The notes under the pieces were generated by a model. That model was not told the origin of the DNA. It did not search any database and worked only from the letters and a program-made list of their open reading frames with translations. The position numbers and the translations under genes were made by a program. This document shows, one piece after another, positions 23,880-33,183 of a DNA stretch of 64,000 bases (the stretch's first letter is position 1; every line of letters begins with the position of its first letter). The DNA is from Homalodisca vitripennis (Eukaryota > Arthropoda > Insecta > Hemiptera > Cicadellidae), in contig NC_060214.1 of the NCBI RefSeq assembly GCF_021130785.1, forward strand, positions 46,499,001 through 46,563,000. The letters run 5' to 3'.

Positions 23880-23889
23880 TATACTTATA
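23880..23889 (-). promoter_or_regulatory. TATAAGTATA motif upstream of the 346-aa gene
   Basis: Identical decamer to that before the penton gene, here 4 bases from the ATG. It immediately borders the repeat array, whose units carry the closely similar TTTAAGTATA. Confidence 0.4.
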
Positions 23890-23925
23890 GTAATAGACAC
23901 AGAGTTATTCTTCAAATCTTTCAAG

Positions 23926-25583
23926 TCACGTTTATGAACGTCAAATTACGTTTATACTTAAACGTCAAATTACGTTTATACTTAAACGTCAAAAATTACG
24001 TTTATACTTAAACGTCAAATTACGTTTATACTTAAACGTCAAATTACGTTTATGAACGTTAAATTACGTTTATACTTAAACGTCAAATTACGTTTATACT
24101 TAAACGTCAAATTACGTTTATACTTAAACGTCAAATTACGTTTATGAACGTTAAATTACGTTTATACTTAAACGTCAAATTACGTTTATATACTTAAACG
24201 TCAAATTACGTTTATACTTAAACGTCAAATTACGTTTATACTTAAACGTCAAATTACGTTTATGAACGTTAAATTACGTTTATACTTAAACGTCAAATTA
24301 CGTTTATACTTAAACGTCAAATTACGTTTATGAACTTAACTCGTCAAATTACGGTTGTAATACTTACAACGTCTAATTCACGTTATAATGACGTTAAATT
24401 TGTTCTTATGGAACGTCAAAATTAGTTTATGAACGGTCCAAATTCCGTTTATGAACGTCAAAATTACGTTTATACTTAAAAAACGGTTCATAATTTTACG
24501 TTTATACTTAAACTTTCAAATTACGTTTTACTGAAGTCATTAAATTACGGTTTATACTTAAACGTCATTAAATTACGTTTATAAAGTCAAATTAGTTTGA
24601 TGAACGTCACAAATTAACGTATTATACTTAATACGTGTCACAAATTACGTTTCATGAACGTTAATTAAACGTTTATATCCTTATAACGTCAAATACGTTT
24701 ATATCTTAAACGTTCAAATTTACGTTGTTTACTTAAACGTCCAAATTACGTTTATACTTTAAATCGATCAAATTCGTTTTTATGAACGTCAATTTCGTTT
24801 ATACTTAACGGTCAAATACGTTTATACTTAAATCGTCAAATTACGTTTATGACACGTTAAAAATTACGTTTATTTACCTTAAACGTCAAATTACGTTTAT
24901 ACTTAAATTTCGTATCAATTACGTTTTTACTTGAACGTCAAATTTACGTTTATACTTAAACGTCAAATTTACGTTTATGAACGTTAAATTACGGGTTTAT
25001 ACTTATACGCTCAATAATTTCGTTTATACTTAAACGTCCAAATTACGTTTATTCTTAAACGTCAAATTACGTTTATACTTAAACTTCAATATTACGATTT
25101 ATGAACATTAAATTTACGTTTATACTTTAGATCGTCAAAATTACGTTTATACTTAAACCGTCAAATTACGTTTTCATGAACGTCAAAATTACGGATATAC
25201 TTAACGTCCAAATTAAGTTTAACTGAACGTTCAAAATTTACCGTTTATTCTTATGAATCGTAATATAATTACGGTTTATACTTAAACGTCAAAACCTTAC
25301 GTTTATTACTTAATACGTCAAATTTAACGTTTATACTTAACCTGGTCAAATTACGTTTATACGTTAAATTACGTTTATACTTAAACGTCAATTTACGTTT
25401 ATACTTAAAAGTCAAATTACGTTTATGACAGTTTAAATTTCGTTTATACTTAAACGTCACAATTACGTTTATTACTTAACGTTCGCAAATTACAGTTATG
25501 AACGTAAATTACGTTTATACTTAACGTCAAAATTAACGTTTTTTTACTTAAACGGTCAAATTTAACGTTTATACTGGTACGTC
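23926..25583. repeat. Tandem array of palindromic 24/20-bp repeats, 1.66 kb
   Basis: The array is built from two alternating units on the plus strand: a 24-mer (aattacgtttatacttaaacgtca) and a 20-mer containing acgtttatgaacgt. Each 24-mer holds a perfect inverted repeat, acgttta-tact-taaacgt, so a single strand could form many short hairpins. Between 23926 and about 24340 the units are almost identical. From about 24340 to 25583 they are riddled with single-base indels and substitutions. No coding capacity. The array separates the packaging ATPase from the 346-residue gene. Confidence 0.92.
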
Positions 25584-25639
25584 TTTCTACAACGAAGTAT
25601 TAATTCAACACTTAGTTTCCTTTTTAAATTGCTACATTA

Positions 25640-26357
25640 TTATTTTCCTTTTCTTGTGGTTTAGCTGTAGTATTTATCTAGATATGAAATCCATGAGGGT
25701 GTTTCCAAACATCTCAATAACAAGAGAGCCTCAAATTGGTTGAAGTCATGTCAGGAACCTACAAAGTCCTGGAACACTCTCTTTGTATACGTACTTGTTC
25801 ATTGTAAAACAGACCACAAACATTATTTAACATTGTTTCGTATGACCTGATGATCAACCCGACCACTAGCTCTGACTCAGCAGTAGACACAAGTGAAATC
25901 CCTTTATGACGTTCCTCTAATGAAATAGTCTTTGATTTTAGTTTGCTCTTCTAGGAGGCAGTCATCGAACTACCACCAAGTGAGGTTTGGTTTGCAGTCA
26001 TCGATAGATAGATATGATGATCTTGACAAGAAGGAATAGAGAGAAGCTATGTGTCATTCTAAGGTTTTTTTTTTCTAATCTACTGTATTTGTTCACGCAG
26101 ATCTACATATGCAGGTCTGTTTCATATTGAAACGACTATAAACACGAGATAGGTGGAGACTTCTCTGAAACCAGGGAACTCCATCTTTGTTGTAAATGAA
26201 ATTCAATAACAAGTTTCGTTTTACCACACCCCCAGACGGTTCCTACAATAAGGACACCGTAACGGTATAGGTTAAAAATTGGTCTTCGATATTTCTGCTC
26301 TTGACAAATTACAACATTGAATTTCCTCATAGTATGTTCTCTTACCATACATTTCAA
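25640..26357 (-). pseudogene. Packaging ATPase (A32/FtsK-like), heavily frameshifted
   Basis: The motor that pumps DNA into Polinton capsids. The Walker A region is visible as VLIVGTVWGCGKTKLV on the minus strand (GCGKT at 26231-26217). About 250 bp downstream a Walker B-type segment DDCLLEEQTKIKDYFIRG occurs (25966 to about 25913). It is followed in shifted frames by short pieces that fit the family's post-Walker B region (RVDHQVIRNNV near 25850; HPHGF near 25700). Between these blocks every frame is interrupted, requiring several indels and stops. It lies between polymerase and the repeat array, a normal place for this gene. The family call is good; the exact ends are approximate. The breaks coincide with the ragged half of the array, so assembly error is a live alternative to decay. 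Confidence 0.72.
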
Positions 26358-26399
26358 ATTCTAACAGTTTTCGCATATTCATATGATGAACCCCATGGA

Positions 26400-29300
26400 T
26401 AGGTGGTTCGGATATTGTCTTCGAGTACGTAAACACGCATGTCCGTCCTTTGCATGAAAGTATCCACTTTATGGTGTTCTACGCTGTTAGAGATTGTGTG
26501 CTTTGGACTCCGTAATTGTATTCATTGTTTTGGTAGGTGCTCGATGTTACTAAAAACAAACAGTCTTTTATAGTTGCTAAAGGTACTTTCATTTTCAAAC
26601 TACAAGCATTTTTCATCACGCCCTTAGAACCTCTTTAGTTAACTGGGCTGTCTTCTATATTGCTCGCATACATCTTGAGATCGTAGTCCTACAAATTCTC
26701 TCTGCATGATTTCGACCATTAAGTTTCATCTTTATTTTTACCCAGAAATACTTTATTTTGTTCTACGTGGGGGCGAAGCCCATATTCGGTTTGGGGTTGG
26801 GGTAGTCCACTGTGATATCAAATTAATCCAATTATCATGTTTCAATGTTCTTCGTAGAAGTTTTTTAAGTTTTGATGTCATATATCAAGGGAATCGGTTT
26901 ATCGGTGTACACCATTTTTATAATTCTAGATCCCATACTTCTCTTTCATTTTACATTTGTAGTGGAAATCATACATCAGTGTCTTTGATATGTCTAGATA
27001 TACTCATACCTTACCTAGTAAATAAGGTTGTGATGTAACATAAAGTTGTATTCTTACTAAAATGTTACAAGCAACTAGCGTTTTCTGTAAAAGATTTGGT
27101 TTCGACTCTTAAAGTTCGAGTTTGCTAACCATCTTTACACTAATTTGGACTTAAGTACCCAAACGAATGGTCCACCAGATTTCTCATATTTTCCATAGTT
27201 TTTCCAAAAAACTGAGTTGTTCATTTAATTTGAAAAAGTCTTTCTCCAAAAATCAATTTTTCGCCTTTGTACGGCTCCATGGTATTCAGATTAATGTACG
27301 GCTGCAAACCAATTGCTCTTGACTGAAAACTAAGAACTCTTATGAACATGTTTTTAGTTTCATAGACATACCAGACAGTCAAATTAAAGCTTTAAAATTT
27401 TTGTAGTGTACGACATACTTTTCTTTGCTTGTAGAGAGTTGTTCAGAAGCTTTGCCATTTTCGATCCTGGCTGGGACTCTACGTTCTGGAGCGAGAGGTA
27501 GATCAGAGTGTACGTCGTGTAGTTCTTCAGGATATTCCAAATCAACTTCTAATATGTAGCCTGTGGGTGAATCGTCACTAACTTTCATTACATCGATGTC
27601 TGTACTGCTCCACTGAAAGTTTGCATATGGTAGTTTTTATAGACATTGCCCACCCATACAGGTTGTTTGCATCCAAGTACATGAGGTAGTTGTTTGGTTT
27701 CGATTTGTCGTAGTCTTTCATGTAGGGATTGTTTGCCTTCGCATATCGATGAGAACACTGTGAAATACCAACACGAATACCTTTTTCAACCATGAGTACC
27801 ATATCAATGTCAGTCAATAGGGACAGTTCGACTTTTGTAATTTTTAGCATTGCGTTCCAAGCCAACCCAGGTGCTGTGAAATACCATGCAGGATCTAATT
27901 TGTATGTATTGAGACATACATCCCTGAAGTTTTCCATAACATCTGCAAGCAGCAAGACATCGGTTTCGTTATATAGCATTGTATATTCTTTCATGTTCTG
28001 AATGTTAAAGGCGGTCCATACATCGCACGCATGTTTGTAATCTTCATTTGTTATGTGTTGTTTATTCAGTCTATTGTAAAATTCTTCTTCACTAGGTAGT
28101 GATGTTTCACTATATTTTTCTATACTGTCCATGTAGTCGTAAGGGTACACTCCTTTTCGTAGCAATAAATTGAGGTCCTTACCATTGTAATATGTTGAGA
28201 TGTGTTTGAATTGAGATCTAGTCAGATTCTTTACCAACCTATCGAGACTTTGTGACATGAACTTGAATGAATCGATGAATCGTAGTTCAATTCCACCTTC
28301 CACACTGACCGTAAAGGAAATGTACCGCTCCTCGTTGTTGGGTATCAATGATATGCGATTTTCGAACTTACCAAACTCTTTAATGAATAGGTGAGTGTCG
28401 TAACCTGCTAAATTATGAATGAAAACAGGAATGAACCTAGGTTTTTTGAAATTGATGTTACACTTGTTGTGAGCTGCTCCTCTAAACAAACCCGTCAAAT
28501 GGTTATGGTCTCTAACACGATCATCACCAAGAAAATTTCCACAGATATGACACGTAGTAGTAGATTCAAACATTTCCTGTTGCTCTTTTGTCATCAACTG
28601 CATGGGGACTATTGCTTCACTCTTGTAAAGTTCATTAATCCTTATCGACTCCTCAATCAATGATTTTACAAATACATGTGCAGCATCGTCTCCAAAGTAT
28701 TTAATCGGTGGTTTGGAAAAGCCGTCCTCTGACACCCCATACATACAGAAGGAAATGGCATTATGTTTCTGATATTTGATAGTGAACGACTGATGATTAC
28801 CATTACAATCCACTTTACACGGTTGACATGTTGAAATAGGTGCTAGACAGCATTCAAAGTCTGCGTAATACACAAAGGGCACTCTCATTGAGCAATTGAA
28901 ATCTTTTTAAATCTAATTACAGTTCCTGGCTCTGGTAGTTCCAATTTTCACAGCATCGTGTGTGTTACAGTCTTCTCTATGCTTGATGAGTAAATCCTCT
29001 CTCGTAAAGTGTTGCAAACACCTATTGCATATCCACATCTTATGTCCATTTCGTGAGATCTGTGAACTAACCAAACGGGACATATCTTTGATCCAGCAGT
29101 AGTGAGTGTTTGTTTTTTTCTCTGATAAACAGTAGATTAACATGTTTTTCCATCTCGTTATCAGTTATTCTCAGCGGGAATATATCGAACTTGTCATCAT
29201 GAGCATAGACATTAACAGAAATTCCACTACGTCTTTCAAACTTTGCTATATCATCAAGTTTCATGGGGCATTCGCAAAGTTGCTAGTGCATGAAGCAGCT

Positions 29301-30013
29301 CTCGTTTGAAAGGTTCGTAATTGCTGATTCTTTCTGGATGAACCTTAACTGGATGTAAAGCTGCCAGAATAGACCACATAAAACATTTCTGATCTTCGTT
29401 TTTTACATTAATAACAGCCTTTTTGGATTGAATCTGTTTTGGTAGAACCACATAGCTGGATCCGTGAAAAGGAACGTATCGGTTGACTCTGATCTCCAAG
29501 TCTTTCACACTTTTTTAGTGACCATTGAGAACCGTTTGCCTCAAAACTCCTCCATCTCAACCAACATCTTAAGTTTTGCTGAGTTATAATAGTCAGACAG
29601 AGACGTTGTCGAGTAAAGAATTTCATTTTTCGTTTTAAAGTTCATGACTTGAGTCACCTCCACATCGTTTATTATTTTCTTGAATTCAGCATGATAAACC
29701 ATGTTTACCTTAAGATTTTTTTCTTTTACAGCTTCCTGAAGTTTTTTCAACAAACGAGTGGTTTGCATATCTCAAGAAACATTTTTGGATCTTTGATCCC
29801 ACGTTTGTTCATAATCACATACGTTTTCAATCTTCCCGTGAATGCCGACTGGACTTCTGATATTTCATCAAGTATTGTCTGCGACTCCTCTGGAGTACGT
29901 ACCGGAACCAGATGAGGTTGTTGAAGGTGATTCTGTTTCAGACAGAAGCTGTCTCTCTTCCATGGTAGGGCTAATCGAATTCTCACTATTAATTGTACTA
30001 GTCGGTGTCTCAC
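26400..30013 (-). pseudogene. Polinton family B DNA polymerase, multiple frameshifts
   Basis: Replicates the element by protein priming in this family. The largest open piece, 28888-27578, holds the exonuclease motif YADFE, an endonuclease VII-like finger (CHICG ... RDHNHLTG), Exo II FIHNLAGYDTHLF, Exo III YNETDVLLLADV, the WYFTAPGLAWNA block and palm motif A DANNLYGWAM. Upstream pieces in other frames supply the N-terminal part: 30013-29747, 29768-29541, 29508-29254, 29264-29067 and 29143-28913 (with SRLVSSQ and a CxxC finger). Downstream, 27588-27379 continues the palm. Motif B-like (MNN.VF), motif C and thumb traces follow to about 26400 in broken frames. Motif C reads YTDKPIP (YTD at 26901-26909) instead of the usual YTDTDS. 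At least six frame changes are needed. The junction near 28900 lies at a run of five A. Confidence 0.85.
27578..28888 (-). other. Longest open segment of DNA polymerase B (436 codons)
   Basis: The best preserved part of the polymerase. It runs without interruption from the exonuclease YADFE motif through the embedded zinc finger and the terminal-protein-primed polymerase core to palm motif A, then loses frame near 27590. It continues one frame over at 27588-27379. Its start ATG (28888) is internal to the full gene and not the true initiator. Confidence 0.85.
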
Positions 30014-30403
30014 TAATAATCTTTTTTCACACCTGTAGGAATCTTTTGTGGTCTAGTCGGTTTTTCGGATCATCGCTTCAAGAGCTATATCGTTTGTATT
30101 GACCTTCGGTACTTGTTTGACTTCCCTTGGCCGTTTTGGGTATTTCTTTACCAGCATGTTGATGTCTGGAGTGGGTGCCGGCAGTCTTGGTGTCAGTCTC
30201 GTAATGGGTAATATTTCACTCCTGTATCGAGGACCTTCATGAAGTGCTGACAAAACGGATATGACGTTTCGATTGTTTGTGACGGTTCCAGTTGGATGAC
30301 TCTATTGGTGTTTCACAAATCCAACACATTTTACTTTTAGGAGCTGGTTGATTTCCATCTTTTTCAGACGTTCGTTATATGTCATACCATGCTGGTTTTT
30401 GGC

Positions 30404-30469
30404 ACATTTCTGAGATTTTTGGTGTCGAGCCATGTTGGAAACCGTTATTTCCTTACTGCATTTTGGACA
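30404..30469 (-). other. Zinc-finger unit 4 (CPKC...RHQKSQKC)
   Basis: 22 codons with Cys, Cys, His, Cys ligands in the same spacing as the three upstream units; it is the most diverged of the set. Confidence 0.6.
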
Positions 30470-30764
30470 TGGTTTCTTCTTCTGGGGTTTTATTTGAGCA
30501 CGTACATCGGTCGGACTAAGCACGTTGTATGTTGGACTCTCTGGGATATGTAGTGGTGAATGGTATACAGGGACTATATGGTATATGCAGGTGAATAGTC
30601 TGACTTATCCGGAACTTCAAATGGTGGTGGACCAAGTATTGATATAATTTTCGATGAATCGGGGTGTATCCTTTTTACTGGTGGTTCAAACTTTGGAGCG
30701 TCAGCTGTAGATGGACCAATTATAGCTCTAATTTTGGAATAGAAATCTGGAGTGTCTAACATAG

Positions 30765-30980
30765 ACAAATCAAAATCAGCAATCGCGTCTTGTTCTTCGG
30801 TCTGAGATTTTGAATAGGACTCTGGCAATATAGACATATCAAAATCAGCAATCACGTCTTGTTCTTCAGGTCTGAGATTTGAATAGGACTCTGGCAACAT
30901 AGACATATCAAAATCAGCAATCACGTTCTGGAATTGATTGTCACTCACAGCATCAGCGTAGTTTTCCAACATAGACATAT
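30765..30980 (-). repeat. In-frame 69-bp coding repeats (23-aa units with DFDMSML)
   Basis: Plus-strand blocks reading atagacatatcaaaatc recur (for example near 30830, 30899 and 30971) with a 69-bp period between the best copies. They encode acidic units with ADFDMSML/ADFDMSIL/ADFDLSML. Four units are visible; the outer two are diverged. Function unknown. Confidence 0.75.
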
Positions 30981-31015
30981 CAAAATCCGGAGTTTGTCTA
31001 TCTAACGTGGGACAT

Positions 31016-31081
31016 GCATTTCTTTGTTTTTTTATGGCGGGACATGGAGGAGTTCCTGACTTCAACACCACACCTTGAACA
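31016..31081 (-). other. Zinc-finger unit 3 (CSRC...SRHKKTKKC)
   Basis: 22 codons matching the finger units at 31157 and 31368 in ligand spacing and in the SRH-K-KTKKC tail. It lies in a different frame from the acidic repeats that follow. Confidence 0.6.
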
Positions 31082-31157
31082 TACTTGTTTCATCGAAGGA
31101 GGTTTTTCATTGAATCCGTTGGAAGAAGCATAAGCTGGTGGATTTGACGCTGACATA

Positions 31158-31576
31158 CACTTCTTTGTTTTTTGGTGGCGGGATAGGTTAGATGCAGTAA
31201 CCTCAGCTCCACAATTCGGACATTTCTTGACTGATGATCTTCGAAGACCGTCCGTAGCATTGAGAAAATGCTGTTTGCTTGCTAGCAGGAGAAAACGCCA
31301 TTATTACAGAGCTGGCTACTCTCTTACTGTATGGGCGATTGACGATGGAAAAGGATGAGGAATGGATGCACTTCTTTGTTTTTTGGTGGCGGGATAGGTT
31401 AGATGCAGTAACCTCTTCTCCACAATTCGAACATTTCTTGACTGATGATCTTCGAAGACCATCCGTAGCATTGAGAAATGCTGTTTGCTTGCTAGCAGGA
31501 GAAAACACCATTATTATAGAGCTGGCTACTCTCTTATTGTATGGGCGATTGACGATGGAAAAGGATGAGGTATGGA
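31158..31576 (-). repeat. 211-bp tandem duplication carrying a zinc finger
   Basis: 31158-31368 and 31369-31576 are near-identical head-to-tail copies (for example cttctttgttttttggtgg at 31160 and 31371). Each encodes a finger CSNC/CPNC-type...NLSRHQKTKKC. The first copy has gagaaaatgctg where the second has gagaaatgctg, a one-base indel that throws the copies into different frames. Confidence 0.88.
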
Positions 31577-31669
31577 TGGATGAGAATAGGAAGAGGAGTA
31601 GGAAGAGGGTGGGTGTGTGGGATGAGTGGAAGGAAGGATGAGAGCATTATTAATACATTTGACTCTGAA

Positions 31670-32510
31670 CTAGAACATAGTTTTTTGTAACTCTTTTTCA
31701 TAAAACGATCCTATTATTTCCTCACCAGACTGGTCTGCTATTTTGTAGGTAACAGGGTAAGTTTTGTTGACGGCCACAATCCGAAAAATTTCTCTTGTCC
31801 AATTTCTGCGGTATTTATTTCCAAATACATCTTTCTTTATAGTAATTCTTACACGGTCTCCAACCGAAAGTCTGGGTCTGAATACTAGACATCGTCCAGT
31901 GTTTGCGTACATGTTTCTTAAAGTTTGTTCATTGCTTGAATTCACTTCTGATGGGCTCATCTTTATAGTGCTATGAAATTTACTGTTATATTGACGTAGA
32001 AGCTTCTGTAAATGTGACACCCATCTAAAAGAGTTTTGAATTTCAAAGTGCACTTTCATTTTTTCATTGAGAGTTCTATGGAAACGCTCTATAATGGCAC
32101 TTTTTTCCTCATTTTCAGTATGGTATAACTTTATTTGATTTTTGTGTAAAAACTCTCTAAATTCCTTATTAACAAATTCTCGTCCTTTATCCGTGTGAAG
32201 AAGGTTCGGGGGTTTGTGACCAAACCAATTTCGCTCTTCTTAATATTTTACCAAACGATTTAGTAACCTCTTGTGAGCTTTTAGTTTTTAATGGTTCTGA
32301 CCACGCATATTTTGAAAACGTATCAATTACATTAAGTATGTATCTGAATCCATCATTTTCCTTTGAAAACCTAATCATTACAACAAGGTCTGCAGCCCAC
32401 AAATCATCAATACCCAAAGTTACAATTTTTCTCTTAGGGAATCGCTTAACCACAGGTTTATGAACCTCTAAAGCTCGAAGCAGGATTTCTTTCCGACTTT
32501 TCTGATTCAT
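31670..32510 (-). CDS. Polinton integrase (retroviral-type DDE), one frameshift, N-terminally short
   Basis: Inserts the element and creates the 6-bp duplication. From the ATG at 32510 the first part contains the first catalytic Asp in DDLWAADLV and then NVIDTFSKYAW. After a frame change near 32205-32225, next to a run of five C, the second part carries the second Asp in HTDKGREF. The Glu in IIERF follows 33 residues later by my count. The C-terminal region GDRVRI ... GNKYRRNWTREIF ... GSFYEKELQKT matches the SH3/chromo-like tail of the family. The HHCC zinc-binding domain expected upstream is absent; GC-rich subterminal repeats begin about 50 bp before the ATG. It is the first gene from the right end. 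Confidence 0.85.
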
Positions 32511-32526
32511 TAATACTATCCACAAT

Positions 32527-32536
32527 ACACTTACAT
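32527..32536 (-). promoter_or_regulatory. ATGTAAGTGT motif before the integrase
   Basis: Identical decamer to that at 19657-19666 before the basic-protein gene. It lies 16 bp upstream of the integrase ATG. Confidence 0.3.
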
Positions 32537-32559
32537 AAACTAGTAATTTATAAGGTGCG

Positions 32560-32906
32560 GTGTCTCGCGCGGCGCGGCGGTGACTGGACAGTGACGAGGC
32601 GCGTACCGATTGTTTGTATACTTATAGAAACAACACGCGGTGTCTCACACGGCGCGGTGGTGGTGACGGTTTCAGCAGTCGCGCGGCGCGGCGGTGACTG
32701 GACAGTGACGAGGCGCGTACCGATTGTTTGTATACTTATAGAAACAACACGCGGTGTCTCACACGGCGCGGTGGTGGTGACGGTTCAGCAGTCGCTCGGC
32801 GCGGTGATGACGAGGCGCGTGCCAATTGCTTGGCGGTGGTGGTTCAGCAGTCGCGCGGCGCGGTGCTGACGAGGCGCGTGCCGATTGCTTGCATACTTAC
32901 AGTAAC
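32560..32906 (+). repeat. GC-rich subterminal tandem repeats inside the right end
   Basis: Two nearly perfect copies of a 114-bp unit (tgactggacagtgacg at 32581 and 32695), followed by two shortened copies (from about 32790 and 32850), lead directly into the right TIR. Each full unit contains tatacttata (32617-32626; 32731-32740). The short last copy has catacttaca (32892-32901). Frames read through here on the plus strand are repeat artefacts. No counterpart of this block is present next to the left TIR. Confidence 0.88.
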
Positions 32907-33091
32907 AACGCGTGGTGTCGGTGGCGGGACAGCGATGACATGCGTGGTGATTCACGCGGCGCGGTTCTGACTACCCGTACTCACACTCTTAGTCGCTCTC
33001 TAAAAAATTCTGTCCCAGATTCGGTCTCACACGGTTTGTCCCAGAACCGGTCTCGGGTGCGTTGTCCCAGGAACGGCCAAAGTATACTACT
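32907..33091 (-). repeat. Polinton right terminal inverted repeat
   Basis: 185 bp, reverse complement of 17286-17475 with one substitution and a 5-bp deletion relative to the left end. It ends ...ccaaagtatactact directly before the second copy of cctgcg. Confidence 0.93.
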
Positions 33092-33097
33092 CCTGCG
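33092..33097. repeat. Target-site duplication, right copy (cctgcg)
   Basis: Exact match to 17280-17285. Confidence 0.92.
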
Positions 33098-33183
33098 AGT
33101 TGAATTTGGTAAAAAAAATAATGTCAATTAAATTTGTACAGCGCAATGGATGCAAATTAATGGAATATAATCAACTACAAATG

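Larger units (their letters stand above)
30053..31520 (-). pseudogene. N-terminal region of the polymerase gene, or a separate zinc-finger protein, broken frames
   Basis: Between integrase and polymerase the minus strand shows pieces of coding sequence in changing frames. From upstream to downstream these are: two zinc-finger units in a 211-bp tandem duplication (31368-31433 and 31157-31222), a third (31016-31081), a four-times repeated acidic segment with DFDMSML (about 30980-30765), a fourth finger (30404-30469) and a basic PKRPREVKQVPK segment (about 30130). The fingers share the spacing C-x2-C, RH, x5-C over 22 residues. No initiator ATG is clear. These may be the polymerase N-terminus or an independent regulatory gene; the sequence alone does not decide. 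Confidence 0.5.
17286..33091 (-). mobile_element. Maverick/Polinton element (adintovirus-like), 15.8 kb, complete end to end
   Basis: The element is bounded by terminal inverted repeats starting agtagtatactttgg and by a perfect 6-bp target duplication. It encodes the diagnostic Polinton set on one strand: retroviral-type integrase, family B DNA polymerase, A32/FtsK-like packaging ATPase, adenain-like protease, double jelly-roll major capsid and jelly-roll minor capsid proteins, plus a PLA2-domain protein. Its length fits the family (about 15-20 kb). The structural genes are mostly open. The integrase and penton have one frameshift each; polymerase and ATPase have many. One 1.24-kb transposon is nested inside. 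As it stands the copy could not supply a full replication set without other copies, unless the frameshifts are sequence errors. Confidence 0.96.

Noticed and set aside
25269..25460. Lysine/arginine-rich 63-codon frame
   Set aside because: A read-through of the palindromic repeat array.
23926..25583. CRISPR-like array
   Set aside because: Units are contiguous palindromic repeats with no unique spacers, in a eukaryotic context with no cas genes.
26706..27038. 110-codon plus-strand frame
   Set aside because: Antisense to the polymerase palm/thumb remnants; no recognisable domain.
31279..31641. 120-codon plus-strand frame with internal duplication
   Set aside because: Antisense to the zinc-finger duplication; the internal repeat is explained by the 211-bp tandem duplication.
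32555..33131. Three overlapping plus-strand open frames with arginine/valine-rich repeats
   Set aside because: They run through GC-rich subterminal repeats and the TIR; the protein repeats only mirror the DNA repeats and have no family motif.
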